From contig CAZAMT010000015.1 of the NCBI GenBank assembly GCA_964486145.1, positions 1 to 31,205 of the forward strand: DNA of 31,205 bases, in the 5' to 3' direction. The notes beneath the pieces are model-generated. The model had not been told where the DNA came from and made no database searches. It worked only from the letters and a program-made list of their open reading frames with translations. The translations under genes and the position numbers were made by a program. This document shows, one piece after another, positions 23,266-31,205 of this stretch (positions are counted from its first letter, which is position 1; every line of letters begins with the position of its first letter). The stretch comes from CAZAMT01 sp964486145. GTDB taxonomy: Bacteria; Bacteroidota; Bacteroidia; Bacteroidales; JAAAOM01.

Positions 23266-23964
23266 TTACAACCCGTTTATATAATTTTCAAATTCTGATA
23301 TTTTTATGGCGTTTTCCAGCTTGTAGCTGCCGATTGCCTTGCGCTTAAGCCCTATCAAATGAGCTCCTGACCCTAACGACATTCCCAAATCTCTTGCCAG
23401 TGCACGTATATAAGTTCCTTTTGAGCAGACCACCTTCAATGTAATCAACGGCAATTCAAATTTGGTTAAATGAATTTCTTTTATCTCTATAGTTTTCGGC
23501 TTTAATTCAATGTACTCACCTCTTCTGGCATACTCATAAGCTCTTTTACCATCATACTTTTTGGCTGAAAAAACAGGTGGAATTTGCTCCAATTCGCCTT
23601 CATATTCATTCAGCACATTTATAACAATGTCCTTTGTAATATGTTGAACAGGAAATTGATGATCTACAGAAGTTTCCAAATCAAATGATGGAGTTGTTTC
23701 CCCTAATTTAATATTGGCAATGTATTCCTTCTCAAGACTTTGAATATCATTTATTTGTTTTGTTGCTTTTCCTGTGCATAAAATAACCAGTCCGGTTGCA
23801 AGAGGATCCAGAGTACCTGCATGGCCCACCTTCAATTTTTTTATATTGAATTGGTTTTGCAATTTGAATCTTACCTTTTTTACCACATCAAATGAAGTCC
23901 AGGATAATTCTTTATCAATCAAAAATATATGCCCTTCTATTAAAGTATCTCTTGTAATTTTCAT
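23266..23964 (-). CDS. truB: tRNA pseudouridine(55) synthase
   Basis: 232-residue TruB converting U55 of the tRNA T-loop to pseudouridine. The catalytic aspartate lies in GHAGTLDPLATGLV (about residues 48-61). PPVFSAKKYDGKRAYEYARRG and CSKGTYIRALARDLG are the other family blocks. The C-terminal PUA domain of larger TruBs is reduced, as usual for this phylum. It begins 3 bases after uppP and is translationally close to it. Confidence 0.96.
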   Translation of the reverse strand: MKITRDTLIEGHIFLIDKELSWTSFDVVKKVRFKLQNQFNIKKLKVGHAGTLDPLATGLVILCTGKATKQINDIQSLEKEYIANIKLGETTPSFDLETSVDHQFPVQHITKDIVINVLNEYEGELEQIPPVFSAKKYDGKRAYEYARRGEYIELKPKTIEIKEIHLTKFELPLITLKVVCSKGTYIRALARDLGMSLGSGAHLIGLKRKAIGSYKLENAIKISEFENYINGL

Positions 23965-23967
23965 GAA

Positions 23968-24750
23968 TTATCCCAATAGGATAGCAACGGTTCCAATAAT
24001 TAGACAGTAACCAGCAAAATATATTAGTTTGCTTCTTTTTACAATTGAAATCATCAACTTGCAAGCAAGTAAACCAGATAGAAAAGCAGCGCTAAATCCG
24101 ACGAGCAAGGGCATAAATTCAATATTTCCAGAAGTTTCTGTTTGCATATCTTTTAAATCAACCACATTTGCTCCAATGATCGGAATCAATACCATGAGGA
24201 ATGAAAACTGTGCAACATCTCCCTTTTTATTCCCAAGCAGCAATCCGGTTGAAATGGTTGCACCAGATCTTGAAATACCCGGTAAAACCGCCAATGCCTG
24301 GGCTATGCCAATAATAAAAGAATCCAGGTAACCAATGTTTCGTTCCCGGTTCACTGCATAATTTGAAAATCCCAGCAATACAGCCGTTACAATAAGCATG
24401 GATCCCACAAAAACCAGATTACCCGAAAATAAACTTTCAACCTGTTCTTTAAAAAATACTCCGACAATCGCTATGGGGATCATGGATATTGTTATCTTTA
24501 AAACATACACTTTTGCATCATTCCAACTTAATTTAAAAAATTCAGCAATAATATCCCTCAGTTGCTTCCAGAAAACAATGATGGTACTCAATACGGTTGC
24601 GCCATGCACAACTACCGTAAATGTGAGGCTTTCTTCATGATCCAGACCCAAAATGGCTTTCCCTATTTCGAGATGTCCACTGCTACTTACCGGTAAGAAC
24701 TCCGTAAGCCCTTGAATTAAACCAAGGATAAACGATTCAACTAACGTCAT
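23968..24750 (-). CDS. uppP: Undecaprenyl-diphosphate phosphatase
   Basis: 260-residue polytopic inner-membrane phosphatase (BacA) recycling the C55-PP carrier for peptidoglycan and other wall polymers; it confers bacitracin tolerance when abundant. The two catalytic blocks are present: QGLTEFLPVSSSGHL (about 14-28, with Glu and Ser/His residues) and LPGISRSGATISTG (about 158-171, the PGxSRSxxT motif). About eight hydrophobic segments are visible. It lies between DUF3098 and truB. Confidence 0.96.
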   Translation of the reverse strand: MTLVESFILGLIQGLTEFLPVSSSGHLEIGKAILGLDHEESLTFTVVVHGATVLSTIIVFWKQLRDIIAEFFKLSWNDAKVYVLKITISMIPIAIVGVFFKEQVESLFSGNLVFVGSMLIVTAVLLGFSNYAVNRERNIGYLDSFIIGIAQALAVLPGISRSGATISTGLLLGNKKGDVAQFSFLMVLIPIIGANVVDLKDMQTETSGNIEFMPLLVGFSAAFLSGLLACKLMISIVKRSKLIYFAGYCLIIGTVAILLG

Positions 24751-24776
24751 AATTTAAAACTATTATTGAAGATTGT

Positions 24777-25031
24777 TTATTCTTTCGGCTTTTTCATGAT
24801 CGCCCATATTTCGAAAATAAAGCCGAACAACACGATGAGTGGTGCCAGAGTAATTCTTCTCCAGTGAAAAACATCTTCATTGAAAACATCCGGACTTTCG
24901 GGTGCTCCCCCAATCATTAAAACAAATCCGACAATAATGATAACAAATCCGACTATCAACAACTTATAATTTTCCATTCCAATGGCAAAATCAGTGGTGT
25001 TTTTTTGTTCTTTCTTTTTTGGTTGCTTCAT
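24777..25031 (-). CDS. DUF3098 small membrane protein
   Basis: 84 residues with a Lys-rich cytosolic N-terminus (KQPKKKEQK), then two hydrophobic segments (about 25-43 and 58-76) joined by a short loop ending in WRRITLAPLIVLFG. Function is unknown. Its place between ftsX and uppP is a recurrent Bacteroidota arrangement and suggests an envelope or division-linked role, which is inference from neighbours only. Confidence 0.85.
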   Translation of the reverse strand: MKQPKKKEQKNTTDFAIGMENYKLLIVGFVIIIVGFVLMIGGAPESPDVFNEDVFHWRRITLAPLIVLFGFIFEIWAIMKKPKE

Positions 25032-25063
25032 TGAAAATGTTCTTAAATATTTAAAGTATAAAT

Positions 25064-25942
25064 TTAATAGTATAAATAATCTCTTTTTATATTCAGATAT
25101 TTATTTACTGCAAAAAATGTTGAAACGGTTGTAATAATAATTCCCAAAATTACAACCAGTCCAAACAATAAACCAAGTGTCGTAACATCATCGAAATTGA
25201 TAACTTCATGGAATTCATTTTGCAAAAAATACAACACTCCAATAATCAACAAAATCGCAATAAATGCACCATAGGTTCCATGCAATGCACTTCGCAATAA
25301 GAACGGCTTACGGATAAAATGTCTTGTAGCACCCACCAGTTGCATGGTATTAATGATAAATCGTTTTGAATATACCGATAGCCGAATGGTATTATTGATC
25401 AATGCCAAAGATATTAGAAATAATAATCCACTGAATGCCAGTATTATAATACTAATCTTATTTACATTATCATTAATTTCCTGGATTAATGATTTTTTAT
25501 AAAAAACCTCCTTAATTTCAGAAAACGACTGAAATTCATTTTCAATAACCGCAATGGAGTCATTATTTGCATAATCGGCATAAAGTTTTACATCAATTGA
25601 CGATAGCAAAGGGTTGTATCCCAAAAATTCAACAAAGTCTTCTCCCAGTTCTTCCTGCAACTCTTTTGCTGCTCTTTGTTTAGTTACATATTCGGTTGAT
25701 TTAATATAAGGTTTTGCATCAAAAATTTTCTGTAGCCGGATGATGTCCACCTCTTTAATGCCATCTTTTAATATGATAGAAAACCCGATATTCTCTTTAA
25801 CATAATCCGATATTCTTTTGGTGTTCAGAATTAGCAACCCAATGAGTCCTAATAAAAACAATACCAGGGAAATACTTATAATAGAAGTTACATAGGAACT
25901 TTGTAACCGGCGCTTATTGATTTTATTTTCTTTTATCCCCAT
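25064..25942 (-). CDS. ftsX: Cell division protein FtsX
   Basis: 292-residue ABC-type permease of the FtsEX complex that transmits ATP-driven signals to periplasmic peptidoglycan hydrolases during division. One N-terminal membrane helix (about 17-39), then a periplasmic domain (about 40-160), then three further helices (about 165-185, 217-240, 255-280) form the usual four-pass FtsX plan. The conserved MQLVGATRHFIRKPFLL segment (about 203-219) is the cytoplasmic coupling region. ftsE is not adjacent, which I recall as common in this phylum. It heads the run leading to queA. Confidence 0.93.
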   Translation of the reverse strand: MGIKENKINKRRLQSSYVTSIISISLVLFLLGLIGLLILNTKRISDYVKENIGFSIILKDGIKEVDIIRLQKIFDAKPYIKSTEYVTKQRAAKELQEELGEDFVEFLGYNPLLSSIDVKLYADYANNDSIAVIENEFQSFSEIKEVFYKKSLIQEINDNVNKISIIILAFSGLLFLISLALINNTIRLSVYSKRFIINTMQLVGATRHFIRKPFLLRSALHGTYGAFIAILLIIGVLYFLQNEFHEVINFDDVTTLGLLFGLVVILGIIITTVSTFFAVNKYLNIKRDYLYY

Positions 25943-26024
25943 GGCAGATTATTATTCTCTGAACCTGCGAAGATAAATATTTTACAATTACAATTGATAA
26001 TGAATTAAGAACAAAAATGATGGT

Positions 26025-27044
26025 TCAATCAATCTTTTCCATCCATCCGAATTTATCTTCTTCATCACCAAACTGGATTGCTAGCAGACGATTGTAAAGT
26101 TCAGTGCTTACAGGACCGGGTTGATTATCATTGGCATATGTATATATTTTATTTGTATCCGGATCAATAATTTTTCTAACAGGACTGATGACTGCTGCTG
26201 TGCCACATGCACCAACCTCATCAAACGAATCGAGCTCATCGACAGAGACCGGTCTGTTCTCAACAGCCAATCCCATGTCACGGGCAAGTTCCATCAAGCT
26301 CATATTTGTAATGGAGGGTAGAATGGAATGTGATTTTGGGGTAATGTAGGTATTGTTTTTAATACCAAAAAAATTTGCCGGCCCGGCTTCATCAATGTAT
26401 TTTTTTTCTTTTGCATCCAGATACAAAGCAGTTGCAAAGCCTTGAGAATGTGATTCATCTAAGCTTCGGAGGCTGGCTGCATAATTTCCTCCTACTTTGT
26501 AACTACCTGTTCCTAAAGGAGCTGCCCGATCGTATTTACGGCAAATCATGATATCCACAGGCTTAAACCCTTCTTTAAAATAAGGGCCTACAGGGGTTAC
26601 AAATATCATAAACATGTATTCCTTTGAAGGTTTCACCCCAACTTCAGGACCAGAACCAATCAGCAACGGGCGGATATAGAGTGTTGCCCCATGTCCGTGT
26701 GGCGGGACAAATTTTTTATTCAGAGAAACCACTTTTCTCACAGCCTCTCCAAATAATTTTTCAGGAACCGGTTCCATTTTTATTCCTTTGGCGGAATTGA
26801 CCATCCGTTTTGCATTTTCATTCCAACGAAATACCCTTATGCTGCCTTCTTTATCACGATATGCTTTCAATCCTTCAAATGCTTCCTGCCCGTAATGCAG
26901 GGATGTTGCAGCCATATGGATGTTAATATACTCCGATGATGAAATTTCAAGCTCACTCCAGGAGCCATTCTTAAAATAACTACGAACGTTATAATCTGTT
27001 TTTATAAAACTAAAGGGTAAATTTTTCCAGTCTGTATTTTCCAT
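26025..27044 (-). CDS. ilvE: Branched-chain amino-acid aminotransferase
   Basis: 339-residue class IV PLP enzyme interconverting Val, Leu and Ile with their 2-oxoacids, using glutamate/2-oxoglutarate as the partner. The PLP lysine is in GSYKVGGNYAASL (about residues 183-195). The class IV signature EAGPANFFGI follows, and GACGTAAVISPV binds the cofactor phosphate. The ATG at 27044 (MENTDWKNLPF) is preferred over an in-frame TTG 9 bases upstream, because a perfect promoter gives a leader of about 45 bases. D-amino-acid or aminodeoxychorismate lyase members of the class are shorter and lack these blocks. Confidence 0.96.
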   Translation of the reverse strand: MENTDWKNLPFSFIKTDYNVRSYFKNGSWSELEISSSEYINIHMAATSLHYGQEAFEGLKAYRDKEGSIRVFRWNENAKRMVNSAKGIKMEPVPEKLFGEAVRKVVSLNKKFVPPHGHGATLYIRPLLIGSGPEVGVKPSKEYMFMIFVTPVGPYFKEGFKPVDIMICRKYDRAAPLGTGSYKVGGNYAASLRSLDESHSQGFATALYLDAKEKKYIDEAGPANFFGIKNNTYITPKSHSILPSITNMSLMELARDMGLAVENRPVSVDELDSFDEVGACGTAAVISPVRKIIDPDTNKIYTYANDNQPGPVSTELYNRLLAIQFGDEEDKFGWMEKID

Positions 27045-27095
27045 ATAACCCAACGCTTAAAAAAATATGAATGAATTGATTTTATATACTCTGTT

Positions 27096-27126
27096 CAAAA
27101 TTAACTATTAAAAACATGAAGAACAA
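27096..27126 (-). promoter_or_regulatory. ilvE promoter (Bacteroidota type)
   Basis: On the minus strand, TTG (27126-27124), a 20-base spacer, then TAATTTTG (27103-27096), matching TTG-N19/21-TAnnTTTG exactly. The predicted start is near 27089, about 45 bases ahead of the ilvE ATG. It shows that ilvE need not depend on the upstream cyclase gene, which ends at 27206. Confidence 0.7.
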
Positions 27127-27205
27127 TAAGAAATATCATGCCTTTGATGCAATCTCAACCTTCCGCTGCAAAACATCCGCCGAGGTATTTAACGAAGTGT
27201 TCAAA

Positions 27206-29077
27206 TTACTCATGAACCTCGCTGAAAAATTCCTTTAAAACACTTAATTGCCTGTTTTTCTCTACTTCCCTGAGTTTTCTGGCAGTGTTTGTGTGGAAAT
27301 CATAAATCTCAAACATTTCCAAAAATTCTTTTTTGGTATTAACAGAATCCTTTACAGGATGATGCATGTTTATTTCATCGAATCTATTTTTAATCATAAA
27401 TTTAAAGTCCAACCGCCCGAAATAATCATATTCGGCATCAACAAATACCTTTTCCATGTCGGATTGCGGCAACAGGGGTTTGTTCAGTCTCATGAACAAT
27501 CCGAATACAATTTCTTTTTGCTTTTCGGAATATTTAAACTCAGTTAACAAATAACTCACCTTATGACTTTCATTATCTACATATTGATAAGCATCGATTA
27601 CATACAAATCATATAGCAGGGCTGCTGTTTTCACCATTAAAATTTCTTCATCTTTAAGATTTTCAGCGTGTGCATAAAGTTCTGATTTTGTGTACACATC
27701 CATGGTATGCTTCAAGTTATGATAGGGTAAATTTAAATCCTGAAATAACTCCATAATGGTATATACCTCTGCTTCAAGATCGTTTAATTTTAAAAATTGC
27801 AGTTTGATAAGAAACGTTTTGTTAGGTTTATAAATGTTTTCTTCAGACAGGCCCGGCCGGATACCCTTAACAAAATACATGTCAATTTTACCCTTATATT
27901 TCACCGGCATTTTGCCCCTGTATTCACATATAAAATAATCTTTTACCAAACGGTATGTCTGTCCGGAAATATTGATTTTCCCGGCTTCACCTGATGACTC
28001 CATCCTGCTCGCCGTGTTTACGGTGTCTCCCCAGATGTCGTACGATAATCGTTTTTGCCCTACTACACCTGCAATCAATGAACCCGTGTGAACTCCAATT
28101 CTTAGTTCCCATATTTTGTTAACATCCTGAAGATTTAACATGTAATCCATCATTTCGAGGGCTGCCAGCACAACTTCTACCGGATTGGTTGTATTTTTTT
28201 TTGGAATCCCCCCGGCGCACATGTAGGCATCACCGATGGTCTTAATTTTCTCAATATTCAGCTTATCCACAACTGCATCAAAATGAAAAAAGAAAGAATC
28301 GAGTTTATCAACGAGTATTTCCGGATTCATTTCTTCAGCAATTTTTGTAAATCCTTGAATATCACAAAACAGAACCGTAGCCATTTCGTATTTTTTTGAA
28401 TCAGCGCGTCCTTTGGCCCTCAACTCATCTGCAGTAACTTTTGGCAACAAATTGGACAGAAATTTCTCTGTTTTTTCTCTTTCAGCAAGTAATTCGTTGG
28501 TTTTTTCGTTTAAAACATTTTCAAGGTGGTCTCTTTTCCTGTAAAACCGATGGAAGAAAAACAAAACGACCAACAGCGCAATCCCAAGCAAAAGCATGAT
28601 GAAATGATACTTTTTTACTTTTTTATTTTGGCTGAAATTTCCACTAAAAAAATAGGTTTCCAGGTGTTTTCCGGATGGATGGAAAACCCGCACCCCAAGT
28701 TCATAAATATTCAGCGAGTTTATTTCAAATAAAAAATGGTTGACAGGTGTTTTCTTACTCCAGTTCCAATCGTTAATTTTAAATGCAAACTGGTAGTTTT
28801 GCAAACTATCAAATTCAACATAAACAACCAGATTGTCCTCATTCAAAGTATCCTGCATGTGTTGAAATCCTGACTGAAACATGTCGATTTCATTGTATCG
28901 TACCGGTAATAATTGATTTTTTTCAATAATATAAATATTGAAATTAACGCTTTCACTTACTTGCGCATAAGTTGCGTCATTTGTAGTTAAGGATAAAAAC
29001 CCCCACATAAGAAGTAATAAAAATTTATTGCATACGTTGAATGTTTTAAAAAGAAAATTCATAAATTGTGACATCAT
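27206..29077 (-). CDS. Membrane class III adenylate cyclase with C-terminal HD-like domain
   Basis: About 623 residues. Numbering here counts from an upstream in-frame ATG at 29098, disfavoured because a perfect -7 element TATTTTTG (29113-29106) would put the transcript start there. Domains: signal peptide to about 45; periplasmic beta-rich sensor-like region 46-155; membrane helix about 165-183; coiled coil 188-215; cyclase 235-410; HD-like domain about 450-600. Metal aspartates Asp246 and Asp290, adenine-selecting Lys286 and Asp354, and transition-state Asn361/Arg365 are all present, so ATP to cAMP is expected. The C-terminal region has YHNLKHT (His460, His464), as in cyclic-nucleotide phosphodiesterases, but the HD pair reads Tyr496-Asp497, so hydrolysis is doubtful. 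Divergent from the stress-protein gene. Confidence 0.9.
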   Translation of the reverse strand: MMSQFMNFLFKTFNVCNKFLLLLMWGFLSLTTNDATYAQVSESVNFNIYIIEKNQLLPVRYNEIDMFQSGFQHMQDTLNEDNLVVYVEFDSLQNYQFAFKINDWNWSKKTPVNHFLFEINSLNIYELGVRVFHPSGKHLETYFFSGNFSQNKKVKKYHFIMLLLGIALLVVLFFFHRFYRKRDHLENVLNEKTNELLAEREKTEKFLSNLLPKVTADELRAKGRADSKKYEMATVLFCDIQGFTKIAEEMNPEILVDKLDSFFFHFDAVVDKLNIEKIKTIGDAYMCAGGIPKKNTTNPVEVVLAALEMMDYMLNLQDVNKIWELRIGVHTGSLIAGVVGQKRLSYDIWGDTVNTASRMESSGEAGKINISGQTYRLVKDYFICEYRGKMPVKYKGKIDMYFVKGIRPGLSEENIYKPNKTFLIKLQFLKLNDLEAEVYTIMELFQDLNLPYHNLKHTMDVYTKSELYAHAENLKDEEILMVKTAALLYDLYVIDAYQYVDNESHKVSYLLTEFKYSEKQKEIVFGLFMRLNKPLLPQSDMEKVFVDAEYDYFGRLDFKFMIKNRFDEINMHHPVKDSVNTKKEFLEMFEIYDFHTNTARKLREVEKNRQLSVLKEFFSEVHE

Positions 29078-29153
29078 TTTTTTTGAACCAGGATGCATTG
29101 TTCATCAAAAATAGTTTATTTTACTTTACTTTCTTAACTTAACTCCAAAACAA

Positions 29154-29987
29154 ATGGAAGAAAGAAATACAATATTGGTTCCCTGGGATTTCACGACGGT
29201 TGCCGAGTATGCATTGCAACATGCATTGAAGATTGCCAAGCAGGTAAACAATGAAATATCATTGGTTCACATTGTAAAGAAGGAATCTGAAATTAGGGAT
29301 GCAACAAAAAAACTCAATGAAACTGCTGAACAAACCTTCAGTGATCATCAAATCCGCCCCAAAGTGCTTATTAAAGAAGGAACGATATTCACAACCATTG
29401 GGGAAACTGCAGATGAAGTTCACGCGAATTTGGTCATCATGGGAACTCATGGTATCCGGGGTATGCAAAAACTCACCGGTAGCTGGGCGTTGAAAGTAAT
29501 TATTAGTTCCAAGGTTCCTTTCATAATTGTTCAGGAGCCACCAGAGAAGGACTCATTTGATAAGATTGTTTTACCAATCAATTTTAAAAAAGAGAACAAA
29601 GAAAATGTGGTCTGGATCAATTATCTTGCTACATATTACAAATCAAATTTCCACATTTTAAAAGCGCATCATACGGATCCCCTGTTTAAAAAAGGGGTTG
29701 AATCAAATATTATATTTCTCAAAAGATTTTTTGATGGAAGAAACATCAATTATGAAATTTCAAATGCTGAAGGGAAAAAAGATTTTGCCAAAGAAACCAT
29801 TGAATTTGCCACAAAAATTGACGCTGCATTAATTTTAACCATGACAACCAAAGGTATTGGACTGGCTGATTATGTGCTGGGTGCAAACGAACAATATATT
29901 ATTGCAAACAGTGCAAAAATTCCGGTGATGTGCATCAACCCGCGCCCTCCCAAAAATGTTGGTGGATTTAGAGCCGGCGGTGGATAA
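29154..29987 (+). CDS. Universal stress protein, two tandem Usp domains
   Basis: 277 residues. Domain 1 (about 1-138) carries the ATP-binding type signature GTHGIRGMQKLTGSWALKVI (G-x2-G then G-S), with N-terminal ILVPWDFTTVAEYAL. Domain 2 (about 145-270) keeps the fold-like pattern (IVLPINFKKEN, IDAALILTMTTKGIGLADYVLG) but lacks a clean G-x2-G-x9-G(S/T) motif, so it probably does not bind nucleotide in the same way. Cytoplasmic and soluble. It is divergent from the adenylate cyclase gene across only 76 bases, so the two may share control. Confidence 0.92.
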   Translation: MEERNTILVPWDFTTVAEYALQHALKIAKQVNNEISLVHIVKKESEIRDATKKLNETAEQTFSDHQIRPKVLIKEGTIFTTIGETADEVHANLVIMGTHGIRGMQKLTGSWALKVIISSKVPFIIVQEPPEKDSFDKIVLPINFKKENKENVVWINYLATYYKSNFHILKAHHTDPLFKKGVESNIIFLKRFFDGRNINYEISNAEGKKDFAKETIEFATKIDAALILTMTTKGIGLADYVLGANEQYIIANSAKIPVMCINPRPPKNVGGFRAGGG

Positions 29988-30024
29988 TACCATGCTTTCA
30001 TGGATCCAATCCAAAACTTTTATC

Positions 30025-30041
30025 ACCGGGTCATACCCGAT
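30025..30041. other. Hairpin downstream of the universal stress protein gene
   Basis: ACCGGGT (30025-30031) and ACCCGAT (30035-30041) form a 7-bp stem (one G-U pair) with a 3-base loop, 38 bases after the stop codon. No clear U-tract follows on the plus strand, so it may be a weak or Rho-assisted terminator or an mRNA 3'-end stabiliser. The rest of 30042-30360 is AT-rich with no supportable gene. Confidence 0.35.
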
Positions 30042-30378
30042 CATCATCATTATCAAAGATTTGAATGAATGAATAGCCGGCATTGCTGTTTCCATGCAAA
30101 ATGCAATGTGTGACAGTTACATTTTCTCCATTACAGTATTTACATGGTCTGTGATTCTAAACATTATGAATTTATTTTTGTAGTGTCCGTTATCCTGCAT
30201 TTTCTAAAAGTGATTTCTTTGATAACTGTATTTCAACTAAACCTGTGTTTATATTCAAGCGTTTATTATTTTTACCATTAATTAAGTTCTTAAACCAGAA
30301 TTGTCAGGGTTCTATCGAATTACAAATTGAAATGATTATTTACAGAAACCCTCATCCACAGAAGTTCATAACAGGAGC

Positions 30379-30480
30379 ATGAACCGGGTTCACGAGGTCG
30401 CCGAAGGCAATAAAACATTAATTGTCCCGCAGCGGTGGGAAGGGTTCCACGATATTAGAATTACGAATGCTATTTTCTGA
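30379..30480 (+). repeat. GC-rich palindromic patch, probable dispersed repeat remnant
   Basis: This block is visibly richer in G+C than the AT-rich spacer on either side. It contains a tight palindrome TGAACCgGGTTCA (30380-30392), a GCC-GAA-GGC mini-hairpin (30400-30408) and CCC/GGG arms around 30426-30439. A 33-codon ATG-to-TGA frame fills it exactly, with AGGAG too close to the ATG to be a normal ribosome site. I consider it a repeat element, similar in style to the palindromes at the window ends, rather than a gene. Confidence 0.4.
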
Positions 30481-30527
30481 CAATTATAAATATTTGTAAA
30501 ACAGAAGTCTAACTTAATTTTACTCTA

Positions 30528-31112
30528 GTGAAACTTGTATTCGCAACCAACAATAATTTTAAATTCACGGAAATGAAAGAATCCCTTTCTACAAACATTG
30601 AATTGCAAAAACTTGAAGACATAGGTTGTAGAGAGGAATTGCCTGAAACAAAGGAAACCCTTGAAGGAAACGCGGAGCAAAAGGCCAGGTATGTATATGA
30701 AAAATTTGGATATAGCTGTTTTGCTGATGATACAGGTCTTGAAATAAATGCATTGGATGGAAAACCGGGAGTATATTCCGCCAGGTATGCAGGTGAATCG
30801 AAAGATTCGATGCTAAACATGAAAAAAGTGCTGGAAGAAATGAAAAATGAAAGAAACCGATCAGCCAGGTTCAGAACGGTAATTGCATTAATTATCAGCG
30901 GTGAAACCATGTTTTTTGAGGGGTTGGTTGAAGGACAAATCCTGCACGAACTGCAAGGAGATAAAGGTTTTGGATATGACCCTATTTTTTTGCCGGACAA
31001 TCACGCGCAATCATTTGCTCAGATGAATTTGCAGGAAAAAAATGCAATTAGTCACCGTGGAAAAGCGGTGCGACAACTGGTGAAATATTTAAATATGCAG
31101 TATTCAAAATAA
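30528..31112 (+). CDS. rdgB: XTP/dITP diphosphatase (non-canonical purine NTP pyrophosphatase)
   Basis: 194-residue HAM1/RdgB enzyme hydrolysing dITP, ITP and XTP to monophosphates, keeping deaminated purines out of DNA and RNA. Start codon is GTG: the N-terminus VKLVFATNNNFKFTEMK is the exact family start, with the TNNxxK phosphate-binding motif. Further blocks: ADDTGLEINALDGKPGVYSARYAG (about 66-89, with the catalytic Asp), FGYDPIFLPD (about 147-156) and ISHRGKAVRQL (about 175-185). Length is typical. The last gene in the window; a dispersed repeat begins 39 bases after its stop. Confidence 0.96.
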   Translation: MKLVFATNNNFKFTEMKESLSTNIELQKLEDIGCREELPETKETLEGNAEQKARYVYEKFGYSCFADDTGLEINALDGKPGVYSARYAGESKDSMLNMKKVLEEMKNERNRSARFRTVIALIISGETMFFEGLVEGQILHELQGDKGFGYDPIFLPDNHAQSFAQMNLQEKNAISHRGKAVRQLVKYLNMQYSK

Positions 31113-31151
31113 TTTTTGAAATTAACTATCGTTTATAATTTAAAAAATAAT

Positions 31152-31205
31152 ATGAAACAGACCTCCGATAATTCGGAGCAGGCTATCCGCCAATTGTCGG
31201 ACAAG
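31152..31205 (+). repeat. Dispersed palindromic repeat, right copy (cut by window end)
   Basis: 54 bases, inverted relative to 64-117 and identical at 48 of 54 positions. The stem CTCCGA/TCGGAG is conserved while its loop changes from CAAA to TAAT. The second stem (TCCG/CGGA) is also kept. The element runs off the window end, so its full length is not visible. It lies just downstream of rdgB, as the left copy lies just downstream of tetR, suggesting 3'-end intergenic placement. Confidence 0.7.

Noticed and set aside
27116..27238. A 40-codon plus-strand frame between ilvE and the adenylate cyclase gene, preceded by an A-rich leader.
   Set aside because: Its 5' end overlaps the perfect ilvE promoter (27096-27126) and its last 33 bases are antisense to the cyclase C-terminus; no promoter or recognisable family, so probably fortuitous.
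29835..30095. 86-codon minus-strand frame running into the universal stress protein gene.
   Set aside because: Half of it is antisense to the Usp C-terminus; the remainder covers a hairpin and CAT repeats. No protein-like features.
30480..30527. Promoter-like TTG-N18-TAATTTTA just ahead of rdgB.
   Set aside because: The spacer is short and the -7 imperfect, and it would put the transcription start on the GTG codon. Too weak to list as a feature.
64..31205. The whole window as a composite transposon or genomic island bounded by the inverted end repeats.
   Set aside because: The interior holds core metabolic and cell-division genes in a phylum-typical order, with no integrase, transposase or relaxase. 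A dispersed repeat is the simpler explanation.

Overview
The window is a chromosomal stretch from an AT-rich member of the Bacteroidota, most likely Bacteroidales or Marinilabiliales. Three things support this. The cell-envelope/translation run ftsX - DUF3098 - uppP - truB - queA is typical of the phylum. Several promoters fit the phylum-specific TTG-N19/20-TAnnTTTG pattern. Most genes lack a strong Shine-Dalgarno and instead follow A-rich leaders. Nearly all genes are housekeeping. I see no phage, IS transposase, CRISPR array or defence island.

Layout. 1-117: dispersed palindromic repeat; a matching inverted copy closes the window at 31152-31205. 127-1749: a TetR regulator and a divergent peptidase E, separated by two near-identical operator-like repeats. 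1800-14412 (minus strand): a glutamate-family block, in transcription order argR, argG, argH, a degenerate proB paralogue, proB, citrate synthase, gltB, gltD. 14599-18453 (plus): carB and a Nudix hydrolase, divergent from argR over a shared ArgR-box control region. 18549-18622: tRNA-Asn. 18908-19888 (plus): PfkB/adenosine-kinase-type kinase, convergent with and overlapping a deoxynucleoside kinase. 19880-25942 (minus): ftsX, DUF3098, uppP, truB, queA, GH3-family ligase, deoxynucleoside kinase. 26025-29077 (minus): branched-chain aminotransferase and a membrane adenylate cyclase with a C-terminal HD-like domain. 29154-31112 (plus): universal stress protein and the XTP/dITP pyrophosphatase.

How the genes fit together. 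Citrate synthase supplies the carbon route to 2-oxoglutarate, GltBD makes glutamate, ProB phosphorylates glutamate towards proline, CarB makes carbamoyl phosphate, and ArgG/ArgH finish arginine, with ArgR positioned to sense the end product. argB, argC, argD, argF, carA and proA are not in the window.

Most worth a second look: (i) the in-frame ProB paralogue at 10361-11023, which keeps glutamate-pocket residues but has lost the nucleotide/phosphate-site motifs and looks like a pseudokinase translated just ahead of active ProB; (ii) mutually exclusive hairpins plus a basic mini-ORF ahead of gltB, resembling an attenuator; (iii) a structured, ORF-containing terminator between argG and argH; (iv) a cyclase fused to an HD-type phosphodiesterase-like domain with altered metal ligands; (v) the inverted repeats at both ends. 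Function calls rest on motif recognition by eye. No database search was possible.
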